NCBI RefSeq assembly: GCF_009299505.1
Contig: NZ_WBSM01000002.1
Location: forward strand, 62,001-126,000
DNA length: 64,000 nucleotides
Source of the DNA: Bifidobacterium ramosum
Lineage (GTDB): Bacteria; Actinomycetota; Actinomycetes; Actinomycetales; Bifidobacteriaceae
Reading direction: 5' to 3'
Positions 26,021-33,621 of the stretch are shown one piece after another. The notes under the pieces were generated by a model. The model saw only the letters and a list, made by a program, of their open reading frames with translations, made no database searches and was not told where the DNA came from. The stretch's first letter is position 1; the number at the start of each line of letters is the position of its first letter. Made by a program: the position numbers and the translations under genes.

Positions 26021-27799
26021 TCATGATTTGTTTGACAGACGGTGGAGGAACGCTGCCATATCTTGACGGACGACCGGCTTCATGCCGCGATAGGTGTATG
26101 AGCCGTCCCGTTCACGCCATCCGGTGGAAATGCCGGTGGTCGCCAGCCAGACGATGTCGTCGGCATGGGGCGTGCGGGCGTCGACATCGCTGAAATCGCG
26201 TTGCATGCCCGTATTGAGCTGTTTCACATGCTCCGGATACTTCTGGTAGAACCGGTGGAGGAACGCGGCCATGTCCTGACGCGTCACCGCGTTCATGCCG
26301 CGGAATGTCTTGGAACCGTCTCTCTCCGTCCAGCCGGTCGTTATGCCGGTCGAGGCCAGCCATAGGATCTCCTTGTAGTGCGGAGTCTTCGAGGTCACGT
26401 CACGGAACGGGTTTCGGGTCTTCGACACGTCGAACGACGGCGAGCCGGCGAGCCGGTACAGGAACGCGGCCATATCCTGCCGGACGATGCTGTTCATGCC
26501 ACGGAACGAGCCGTCCGAGAATCCGGTGGTGATGCCTGTATCGGAAAGCCACGTGATGTCGTCGACGTGAGCGGTCTTGGAGTTCACATCCCAATAGTCG
26601 TAGAGCTTCTGTGTGGAGGACCATCCGACTCGCGCGCGCTGTTGCCAGATGATCTTCTTGGCGGTCGGATCGGTCACCGTGATGACGGTGCCATGGCGGG
26701 GGCCGTCGCCTTCCGCATTGTGCTTCGCATTATTGGTCAGGCGCCTGCCGGTATGGTCGTATGCGTCGAGCAGGCGAGCGGATGACCATCCGGATTCCAG
26801 TCTGGCGGACGACTGGCTCCAGGTACCGGTCGCATAATACGGCTGGCGGATATGATCATCGGGCGTCCATGTGGAGAGCTCATCGGTGAACATAAGATAG
26901 CGGCCGTTGAACTTGGTCAGTGACGGTGCCTCATGACCGGTGATCACGTTGCTGTTGACCGCAGTCCAGCGCGGCTGGACGAGATCCGCCGGGGTCTTCC
27001 AGATCTCATTGGTCACGCCGTTGCGCTTGATGGTCAGATATGCGGTATCGTTCTCGAAGTACCAGGAGCCGTCGATACGGTTGGTGGAGCCGGTGGGCAG
27101 ATTGATCTTGCGGGCGCGCTGCACACTGACGGAGAAGTCGTTGCGCTTCGCGTTGACGGACGGATCATTGGTGGCCGCCAACGAATCGATGACCGTCATG
27201 TACGGGTACATCGTGTCCTTTTCCGGCTGCGCATGGAAGCCGCCGTACCGGCCCAGCGAAGCGACCACCGCGATCTTGCCGTTCGGCATCACCGCCCAGT
27301 CCGCGGCGACGGCGTCGAACTGATTACCGTTGCCGTTGGACACCGTATCGTTCGGTACCTGCACCTTGATCGGCTTCTGATCGGACCAATGCACCAGATC
27401 CTTGGAGTTCGACATCACGAGGCGGAGCGTGTGGTCGTTGCCGGAGTTCGATTCGTTCGCCAGCATCCAAAAATAGCCATCATGCCAGATGATCGACGGG
27501 CAGACAAACGAATACAGGTTCCACGTGCGACCGTCCTGCTTCGACCCGACGGCCGCGTTGGATGAAGCGTCGTTCGGCGTCAGGTCGGTGAACGCCTGGC
27601 TGATCTTTTCGAAATGCACGCCGTCGGTCGACATGTAGAAGGTGTCGGTCGCGTCCTTCGAGCTGTTGGTGAACACGCCGAGCATGACATCGGGGTACTC
27701 TTCGGCGGCGCTCGCCGTCGCGGCTGGTGCGATCATGGCCGCCATCGTTGCGACGACCGCGCACATGTGGCCGATCGTGGTTTTCGACAAGGTTCTCAT
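26021..27799 (-). CDS. glycosidase-like beta-propeller with SLH-like anchor
   Basis: Start at 27799 (MRTLSKTTIGHMC), preceded by AGAAGGA; 592 residues with a signal peptide cut near ASA/AE. Residues of about 35-395 are beta-rich and resemble five-bladed propellers of the GH32/43/117 type: FVCPSIIWHDGYFWMLANES, LRLVMSNSKDLVHWS, IDGSWYFENDTAYLTIKRNG, GHEAPSLTKFNGRYLMFTDE. The last two are like the sugar-binding blades with an acidic residue. I cannot assign the substrate or be sure that the catalytic residues are complete. Three SLH-like repeats (about 398-592) end the protein; the first is of the short GFSDGSFRGM form. It is cotranscribed with the GH25 lysozyme downstream, suggesting a joint role on wall glycans. 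Confidence 0.82.
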   Translation of the reverse strand: MRTLSKTTIGHMCAVVATMAAMIAPAATASAAEEYPDVMLGVFTNSSKDATDTFYMSTDGVHFEKISQAFTDLTPNDASSNAAVGSKQDGRTWNLYSFVCPSIIWHDGYFWMLANESNSGNDHTLRLVMSNSKDLVHWSDQKPIKVQVPNDTVSNGNGNQFDAVAADWAVMPNGKIAVVASLGRYGGFHAQPEKDTMYPYMTVIDSLAATNDPSVNAKRNDFSVSVQRARKINLPTGSTNRIDGSWYFENDTAYLTIKRNGVTNEIWKTPADLVQPRWTAVNSNVITGHEAPSLTKFNGRYLMFTDELSTWTPDDHIRQPYYATGTWSQSSARLESGWSSARLLDAYDHTGRRLTNNAKHNAEGDGPRHGTVITVTDPTAKKIIWQQRARVGWSSTQKLYDYWDVNSKTAHVDDITWLSDTGITTGFSDGSFRGMNSIVRQDMAAFLYRLAGSPSFDVSKTRNPFRDVTSKTPHYKEILWLASTGITTGWTERDGSKTFRGMNAVTRQDMAAFLHRFYQKYPEHVKQLNTGMQRDFSDVDARTPHADDIVWLATTGISTGWRERDGSYTYRGMKPVVRQDMAAFLHRLSNKS

Positions 27800-28095
27800 G
27801 GGATTCCTTCTCTTCATCGTTCTGCGTTTCCCAGTATAGGGGTGGCGCTGGTTGGACAGGATGACTCCGTCCGTTGTGGGGACTCGCCGATATACGGTTC
27901 ATGGTTGTATGGGATTTGCGGAATGGGGGTATCGTTGGTGTTTGAGGGGGTTGTGTGTTGCCCTCTTGTGAGGAGATGTGCGGCGCGGGTCCGTTGCGGA
28001 TGCCGTCGGCAGGAGGGACGTATGTGTGTCTCGGGTTTCCCGCGGGCGGCGGCGGTGCGGTGTTGCGTCGTGCGTCGTGTGGAAAGGTCAAGGTT

Positions 28096-30453
28096 ATGGC
28101 TCGAAAGGGATGGCGTCGCATTGTAGGCGCCGTGGCGTCGGTGTCGGCGCTGGCTTCGCTGGCCGCGGTTGCCCCGTCCGCATTGGCGGATGAGACTGGT
28201 GCGGTGTCGGGCGTCGGTTCGTTCGACGGCGCGGTCGCTCAGTCGCCGACGATGTCGCAGGCGCAGCAGCAGACAGACGCGGCGCGTAAGGCGCTCAAGG
28301 AGAAGAACGACAAGCTGCAGGCGGAATACGACGCGCGGCAACAGTCCCAGCCGGATACCGGGGCTCGCGAGGCGTCGCAGGTCAACTACGGCAAGCCTTC
28401 TGGCCCGGTGTACATTGGCCTGTCAACGAGCCGGTGGGATGAGAAGACACAGCAGGATGTCTCCTTGTGGAAGCCCGGCGACAACAGTATGGTCCCGTAT
28501 ATCAACGTAACCGTCAAGGGGTTGGAATCGGGCGTGGAGTACTGCACGGATCTGAGCCAGTACAACTATGACGGCGTGGGCTATTCCGATGGCTACAGCA
28601 ACGCGTGTGCGAAGGCGTCCGGTTCCACGGCGACGTTCAAGATCTATCTGTCCGAGGTGCATGCCGAAAGCGAGGGGTTCTCCGGCAAATACAAGACCGA
28701 TCCGGTCCGCCTGTACGCTCATGTGGCGAAGCGGAGTGACATCGTACGCGGCGAATACTCCGAGAGCACGAGTGACAAGTTGGTCGTCAGTGACAAGACC
28801 GGCGTGTTGGTGAACTTCAAGAAACTGTCCGACGTTGTCTCGATCTCGAACCTGAGGGTCGAGGACATCGGCGCGCAGACGGTAGGCCTGAAGTACGATT
28901 ACAAGCTTGATGCCGCACTGAAGGACAAGGTGGCGCAGATCTGCCTGACCACCGAAGTCTATCGCGGCTACAGCTTGGATGTCGTCAAGAACGCTCAGAC
29001 CAATGGTACGGGCACGGCTTGGGGCGCTCCCGAATATTGCGGAGGCAGCGATGTCGTGTCCGACAACGACACCTCTGCCGATGCCGACGCCAAGCGTGAG
29101 GATCTGCACAAGATTCGTACGGGAACCTGGAGCGGCACGGTCAACGGTAAGGCTGCCACCATCGCGACCTATACGTATCAATCCTGGACCCGCTTCAACA
29201 CCCATGATCTGTCCGAACTGGGAGGCAAGCTGTCTGGCACCGTCGATGATGCAACGGTGACGATGCTGAATCCGAGCACCAAGTACGGCAACTGGGGTGG
29301 CAGCAATGCCTATGCCGTGATCCAAGATATGATCAAGAAGAAGGAGACCCATCGTACTGACCCGTGGTCGAGCCTGCAGACGTACCTGCAGGTGAAGTTC
29401 ACGGACGGAACCTTCTTCGGTACCAACGGATCCGGATGGTGGGGATATGACGACGACGCGGCGTATAAGAAGCAGAGCGTTCCTGAGTTCACGACGAAGT
29501 CGTTGGCCGCATCCGCTGAATCGTCGCTGACCGCGGGCAATGCGAACAACGTGAACGGCTCGAATGGCGGCGTTGCCACGGCGAAGTCGAAGTACCGCAT
29601 CTATATCGACAACCTGTCGAAGGAATGCAAGGCCCTGGCCAACAAGGGCGAATCGATGTGCTCGTGGGCGGCGTACATCTATTCGTCGCCGACGCGTCTG
29701 TCGACCCCGGACGGCCAGAACGCCCTAGTGCGCAAGGAACCGCAGTCGGGCCGTTACTACGTGGACGTGAACACGCCGGCGGGCTATCAGGGCACGCACA
29801 AGATCGCGTTGTTCAACCAGGACGCCAAACTGCAGGGCTGGACGAGCGTGCGCTTCCCGGTCTCGAAGTTCGACGACGTGACGTCGAAGACGCCGCACGC
29901 TGCGGATATCCAGTGGCTCGCCGGCACGGCGATCACCGAAGGTTGGAAGAACAAGAAGGGCGGTTTCGACTACCGCGGCATGAACTCCGTGACGCGTCAG
30001 GATATGGCGGCGTTCCTGTATCGTCTGGCCGGCTCGCCGTCGTTCGATGTGAGCAAGGCGGGGAACCCGTTCCGTGACGTCACGTCGAGGACGCCGCATT
30101 ACAAGGAGATCCTGTGGCTCGCGTCGACGGGCGTGACGACCGGCTGGGCGGAGAGGGACGGTTCGAGGACGTTCCGCGGGATGAACAGCGTGGTGCGCCA
30201 GGACATGGCGGCGTTCCTGCGTCGTCTGGCCGATTATGAGAAGGCCAGCCCGGCGCTGGGTGCAGACGTCGCGTTCGGGGACGTGTCCGCTTCCACTCCG
30301 CATAGCGCGGACATCGCGTGGCTGGCGAAGACGGGCGTGACGACGGGCTGGACGGAGAGGGACGGTTCGAGGACGTATCGTGGCATGAGGCCGGTGGTGC
30401 GTCAGGACATGGCCGCCTTCCTGCACAGAATGAACGCCAACGTCCTCAAGTAG
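28096..30453 (+). CDS. large secreted SLH-like protein with coiled coil and two unrecognised domains
   Basis: Start at 28096 (MARKGWRRIVGAVAS), giving 785 residues and a leader cut near ALA/DE; GGAAAGG lies upstream. A short coiled coil (QAQQQTDAARKALKEKNDKL, about 55-90) is followed by a domain with KPSGPVYIGLSTSRW, LESGVEYCTDLSQYN and YSDGYSNACAKASG, matching the protein at 6169. Next is a domain with LKYDYKLDAALKDKVAQIC and TKYGNWGGSNAY, matching the protein at 21411. A further segment has two cysteines (SKECKALANKGESMCSWAAY). Three SLH-like repeats occupy about 590-785. It seems to hold both N-terminal modules of its two relatives in one chain. Function unknown; binding is more likely than catalysis. 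Confidence 0.85.
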   Translation: MARKGWRRIVGAVASVSALASLAAVAPSALADETGAVSGVGSFDGAVAQSPTMSQAQQQTDAARKALKEKNDKLQAEYDARQQSQPDTGAREASQVNYGKPSGPVYIGLSTSRWDEKTQQDVSLWKPGDNSMVPYINVTVKGLESGVEYCTDLSQYNYDGVGYSDGYSNACAKASGSTATFKIYLSEVHAESEGFSGKYKTDPVRLYAHVAKRSDIVRGEYSESTSDKLVVSDKTGVLVNFKKLSDVVSISNLRVEDIGAQTVGLKYDYKLDAALKDKVAQICLTTEVYRGYSLDVVKNAQTNGTGTAWGAPEYCGGSDVVSDNDTSADADAKREDLHKIRTGTWSGTVNGKAATIATYTYQSWTRFNTHDLSELGGKLSGTVDDATVTMLNPSTKYGNWGGSNAYAVIQDMIKKKETHRTDPWSSLQTYLQVKFTDGTFFGTNGSGWWGYDDDAAYKKQSVPEFTTKSLAASAESSLTAGNANNVNGSNGGVATAKSKYRIYIDNLSKECKALANKGESMCSWAAYIYSSPTRLSTPDGQNALVRKEPQSGRYYVDVNTPAGYQGTHKIALFNQDAKLQGWTSVRFPVSKFDDVTSKTPHAADIQWLAGTAITEGWKNKKGGFDYRGMNSVTRQDMAAFLYRLAGSPSFDVSKAGNPFRDVTSRTPHYKEILWLASTGVTTGWAERDGSRTFRGMNSVVRQDMAAFLRRLADYEKASPALGADVAFGDVSASTPHSADIAWLAKTGVTTGWTERDGSRTYRGMRPVVRQDMAAFLHRMNANVLK

Positions 30454-30514
30454 TTACGTGCTAGGCGGTGCGTAGCCGCATAGCACATAACGGTCCGGGA
30501 TGCGCCCGGGTCTC

Positions 30515-30567
30515 ATGATCATGGCTCCTCATCTCGATCGACATTCGAGGTGAGGAGCCATGATCAT
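30515..30567 (+). terminator. long terminator hairpin
   Basis: ATGATCATGGCTCCTCATCT pairs with its near-complement ending at 30567 over a short loop, 60 bases after the stop at 30453. Confidence 0.8.
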
Positions 30568-30619
30568 ATCAGCACACAAATCCCAGCCATCCGAGATTGC
30601 GGGCCATCCACTCCCGCAT

Positions 30620-30678
30620 TTCTTCAACGGGCACTCAGTCGTTTTCGAGTCTTAATTGGCTGTGGGCTCGTTGAGAAG
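30620..30678. repeat. dispersed hairpin family, copy 1 (diverged)
   Basis: TTCTTCAACGGGCACTCAGT pairs imperfectly with 30655-30678. It is the most diverged of five copies; the others are at 30732, 31489, 45145 and 57322. Confidence 0.65.
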
Positions 30679-30731
30679 AAGTGAACTCCGTGATTAATTC
30701 TTCTGTGTTCTTCCACGCGCTGGCTGCATAA

Positions 30732-30786
30732 CTTCAACGGACATGCAGTCGATTTCATGCCCTAATCGGCTGTATGTCCGTTGAAG
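30732..30786. repeat. dispersed hairpin family, copy 2
   Basis: CTTCAACGGACATGCAGTCG pairs with the complement at the far end (ATCGGCTGTATGTCCGTTGA), with a loop of about ten bases. It lies in the 450-base gap between the gene at 28096 and the RCC1 fragment. Confidence 0.78.
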
Positions 30787-30902
30787 GACGGTTCTTTGAA
30801 CGACTGAACGATTAGTTTCACTGGAAAATAACGGATTCTGCGTATGAGAACAAACTATGGGATTTGCGCAGTTGCTGTATTTGACAGGGATTTAGGGGGA
30901 TC

Positions 30903-31361
30903 ACGGTAAAAGACATGCCGGCAGTACTGAAGTCCCAAGTACGCGAAGCGGGTTATTCTTGGGCAATTACTAAAGATGGTAGTCTGTGGACATGGGGGTT
31001 TAATAATTCCGGTCAAGTCGGTGATGGTACGACCAAGAGCCGTTTGACTCCGTATAGGGTGCCGGGTCTCACCAATGTAAAGGCAGCCGGCGATGGTTGG
31101 GCGATTACCGGTGACGGCAGTCTGTGGACGTGGGGATTCAACTCAGATGGTTCGGTTGGTGATGGTACGACCAAGGATCGTCTGACTCCGTATAAGGTGC
31201 CCGGTTTGACCAATGTGAAGACGATCTTTATGGATGGATGGACCTCATATGCGCTGACTGGTGACGGCAGTATGTGGGCATGGGGAGGCAACGATTGTGG
31301 CCAAGTCGGAGACGGCACGACTACAAGTTGTCTGACTCCGTACAAGCTGCAATTCAAGTAG
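30903..31361 (+). pseudogene. orphan RCC1-repeat fragment, 5'-truncated
   Basis: The frame reads TVKDMPAVLKSQVREAGYSW, then three RCC1-type repeats (ITKDGSLWTWGFNNSGQVGD and two more) ending in YKLQFK. The gene at 42667 has TVKAMPAAFTTTVREAGTGW at the point where its RCC1 region starts and ends in YKVQFN, so this fragment is a shortened copy of just that C-terminal region. It has no signal peptide, no SLH triplet and no good ribosome-binding site for the ATG at 30915. It may be a remnant, or a silent donor for recombination. Confidence 0.75.
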
Positions 31362-31395
31362 CCTCTGTACTTGTGCGGCATCCAAAAGTCAATAA

Positions 31396-31442
31396 GGCGT
31401 TGAATCCCGCTCTGAAGAGGGAACGAAACGGGGTTCAACGCC
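31396..31442 (+). terminator. probable terminator hairpin
   Basis: GGCGTTGAATCCC (31396-31408) pairs with GGGGTTCAACGCC (31430-31442) with a loop of about 20 bases, just after the RCC1 fragment. Confidence 0.6.
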
Positions 31443-31488
31443 ATATTGCTGTGGATTCCAACGCTTCTGTGGGAATGCGATAATCCCC

Positions 31489-31535
31489 AACGGGCATACG
31501 GCCGGTTACATTGCGTAATCGGCCATATGCCCGTT
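31489..31535. repeat. dispersed hairpin family, copy 3
   Basis: AACGGGCATACGGCCGGTTA pairs with TAATCGGCCATATGCCCGTT over a seven-base loop, about 120 bases before the ATG of the nuclease gene. Confidence 0.75.
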
Positions 31536-31656
31536 AGAGAGGTGTGACGGTGATCGTGTCATGCCTCGGTGTACGGTTCGTGCGTGGTCGGTGTACGCTA
31601 TGCTGTGGCCGATAGTGCCAGAGTATGAGATGAATGATGGTTCTGGGAGAGGGATC

Positions 31657-33222
31657 ATGAACAAGCGTATCGCCAGTATCGCAATCGCAGCATTGTCGGT
31701 GATGTCGATGAGCATCGTCGCAATGCCTGCGTCAGCAGCGCAGACGTCATTGCATGACATCAATAACGGCACCCCACATTACGAGGACGTGCGTTGGCTC
31801 GTTGAGTCGGGCATCAGCACCGGATGGAACGACGGCACGTTCCGCGGCATGAATTCAGTGACCCGTCAGGATATGGCCGCGTTCCTGCACCGTCTGGCTG
31901 GCAGTCCGAATGTTTCCGGTACTAACCCGTTCAAGGATGTCACTTCGGCAACCCCGCATTACGCGGATATCATCTGGCTGGCGTCCACCGGCATTTCGAC
32001 CGGTTGGTCGGACGGCACGTTCCGCGGCATGAAGCCGGTGACCCGTCAGGATATGGCCGCGTTCCTGCACCGATTCGCCGCCCAGTATCCCAGCAAGACG
32101 AAACTTGTCGCAAACACCGCTGTTTCATTCGCCGACGTGACTGATGCGACCCCGCACGCCGCAGACATCCGTTGGCTGGCATCCACTGGAGTGACTACTG
32201 GCTGGAAGAAGAACGGCCGTACAGAATATCGCGGTATGAACAACGTCGTGCGTCAGGATATGGCGGCGTTCCTGCACCGTATGACTGGTGCCGTCGATGG
32301 TATGAACGCTACGACCGCGCTTGCGACGCTGCCGGTCAAGGGACGCGCTCCGAAGACTGGATACTCCCGTGACCAGTTCGGTGCGGCGTGGGCCGACGTC
32401 GATCACAACGGATGCGATACGCGCAACGACATACTCGCCCGTGATCTGACCGGCAAGACCTTTAAGGAGAACACCAACAACTGTGTGGTCGCTTCGGGTA
32501 CGTTGCGCGACCCCTACACCGGCAAAACCATTGCGTTCCAGCGAGGGCAGATCACGTCCACCGCGGTGCAGATCGACCATGTTGTCGCATTGTCGGATGC
32601 ATGGCAGACCGGCGCGCAGCAGCTTCCGGCCGACCGTCGTCGCGAACTCGCCAATGACCCGTATAACCTGCTTGCGGTGGACGGTCCGGCCAACCAACAG
32701 AAGTCGGACGGCGATGCCGCCACATGGCTTCCGGGCAACAAGTCCTTCCGGTGCGAGTACGTCGCACGTCAGATCGGCGTGAAGTCCAAATACTCCCTGT
32801 GGATAACGCAGGCGGAACATGATGCGATGGCCGGCGTGCTGTCATCCTGCCCGTCGCAGACCGTACCGGATAACGGGGGAGTCAAAGCCAATCAAAGCTC
32901 GGCCCAAACCTCAACCGATCCGGTGACTAAGCCACAGTCGAAGCCGACGACCAAGCCGTCGAAACCTACGACGAAACCATCCAAGCCGTCCAAGCCGAGC
33001 AAGCCTACGACTAAGCCGAGTAAGCCGTCTAAACCGACAACGAAACCGTCCAAGCCTACGACGAAGCCCTCGAAACCAACAACGAAGCCGTCCAAGCCGA
33101 GCACGGTGTATTACAAGAATTGTGCTGCAGTACGGGCCGCAGGTAAGGCGCCATTGTATCGTGGCCAGCCCGGTTATCGCCCCGCGCTCGACCGCGACAA
33201 GGATGGCATTGCCTGCGAATAG
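31657..33222 (+). CDS. SLH-anchored HNH-type (DUF1524-like) nuclease with Excalibur tail
   Basis: Start at 31657 (MNKRIASIAIAALSV), with GGGAGAGGG upstream; 521 residues. Signal peptide cut near ASA/AQ; three SLH-like repeats at the mature N-terminus (about 30-205), the first two in the short GWNDGTFRGM form. Residues of about 215-390 resemble secreted HNH/DUF1524 nucleases: YSRDQFGAAWADVDHNGCDT, NDILARDL, then the catalytic-type motif QIDHVVALSDAWQTGA, then NDPYNLLAVDGPANQQKSDG and a late WITQAEHDAM. Next is a Lys-Pro-Ser/Thr linker of about 80 residues, and an Excalibur domain (VYYKNCAAVRAAGKAP ... DKDGIACE). Such enzymes cut DNA outside the cell, for nutrient use, biofilm control or competition. 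Which one applies here is not known. Confidence 0.88.
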   Translation: MNKRIASIAIAALSVMSMSIVAMPASAAQTSLHDINNGTPHYEDVRWLVESGISTGWNDGTFRGMNSVTRQDMAAFLHRLAGSPNVSGTNPFKDVTSATPHYADIIWLASTGISTGWSDGTFRGMKPVTRQDMAAFLHRFAAQYPSKTKLVANTAVSFADVTDATPHAADIRWLASTGVTTGWKKNGRTEYRGMNNVVRQDMAAFLHRMTGAVDGMNATTALATLPVKGRAPKTGYSRDQFGAAWADVDHNGCDTRNDILARDLTGKTFKENTNNCVVASGTLRDPYTGKTIAFQRGQITSTAVQIDHVVALSDAWQTGAQQLPADRRRELANDPYNLLAVDGPANQQKSDGDAATWLPGNKSFRCEYVARQIGVKSKYSLWITQAEHDAMAGVLSSCPSQTVPDNGGVKANQSSAQTSTDPVTKPQSKPTTKPSKPTTKPSKPSKPSKPTTKPSKPSKPTTKPSKPTTKPSKPTTKPSKPSTVYYKNCAAVRAAGKAPLYRGQPGYRPALDRDKDGIACE

Positions 33223-33343
33223 CTCCATCGGCCATGCATTACGGAGCGTAGGTATTGGAAAGGGCTGCCTTGTTGTGGCGGTCGGACCCATGACCAGTGA
33301 AACCGCTGCGTGCGTGCGGATCATTTTCTGATCGTGAACGGCC

Positions 33344-33513
33344 GCGCAAGGATTTCGGGGAATCATCCCGTTCGTCCCGAATTTCCTGCACTGAGCCGAA
33401 CTCAGCGCAAGAAATTCGGGAAGATGCGCCTGTTTTCCCGAATTTCTTGCGCTCAGTACGATTCAGTGCAGGAAATTCGGGAGCAAGCGCCATAATTCCC
33501 GAATTTCTTGCGC
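33344..33513. repeat. three-hairpin module, copy 2
   Basis: Three hairpins with arms of the GCGCAAGAAATTCGGGA type. The loops match those of copy 3 at 45222-45393 read in the opposite direction (for example GGAATCATCCCGTTCGTCCC here, and GATGCGCCTGTTTTCCCG in the middle hairpin). It lies just before the promoter of the LRR gene at 33622. Confidence 0.85.
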
Positions 33514-33573
33514 AGACAGACGGCAAGGCGAAGATGCTCAGACGCGCTATCGTATGGACCGGTTCCCACGTTA

Positions 33574-33584
33574 TATAGTAGGGG
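33574..33584 (+). promoter_or_regulatory. TATAGT box followed by AGGGGG
   Basis: TATAGT (33574-33579) and then A plus five G precede the ATG at 33622 by about 40 bases, as in the two sister LRR genes. No clear -35 is visible. Confidence 0.45.
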
Positions 33585-33621
33585 GCATCATGGTGACGTG
33601 GCCATGAGGAAAGGAACAATC

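Noticed and set aside
27908-30868. 13-base match TATGGGATTTGCG at 27908-27920 and 30856-30868, upstream of the gene at 28096 and the RCC1 fragment
   Set aside because: Too short and without matching neighbours to claim a shared promoter or recombination scar from two copies.
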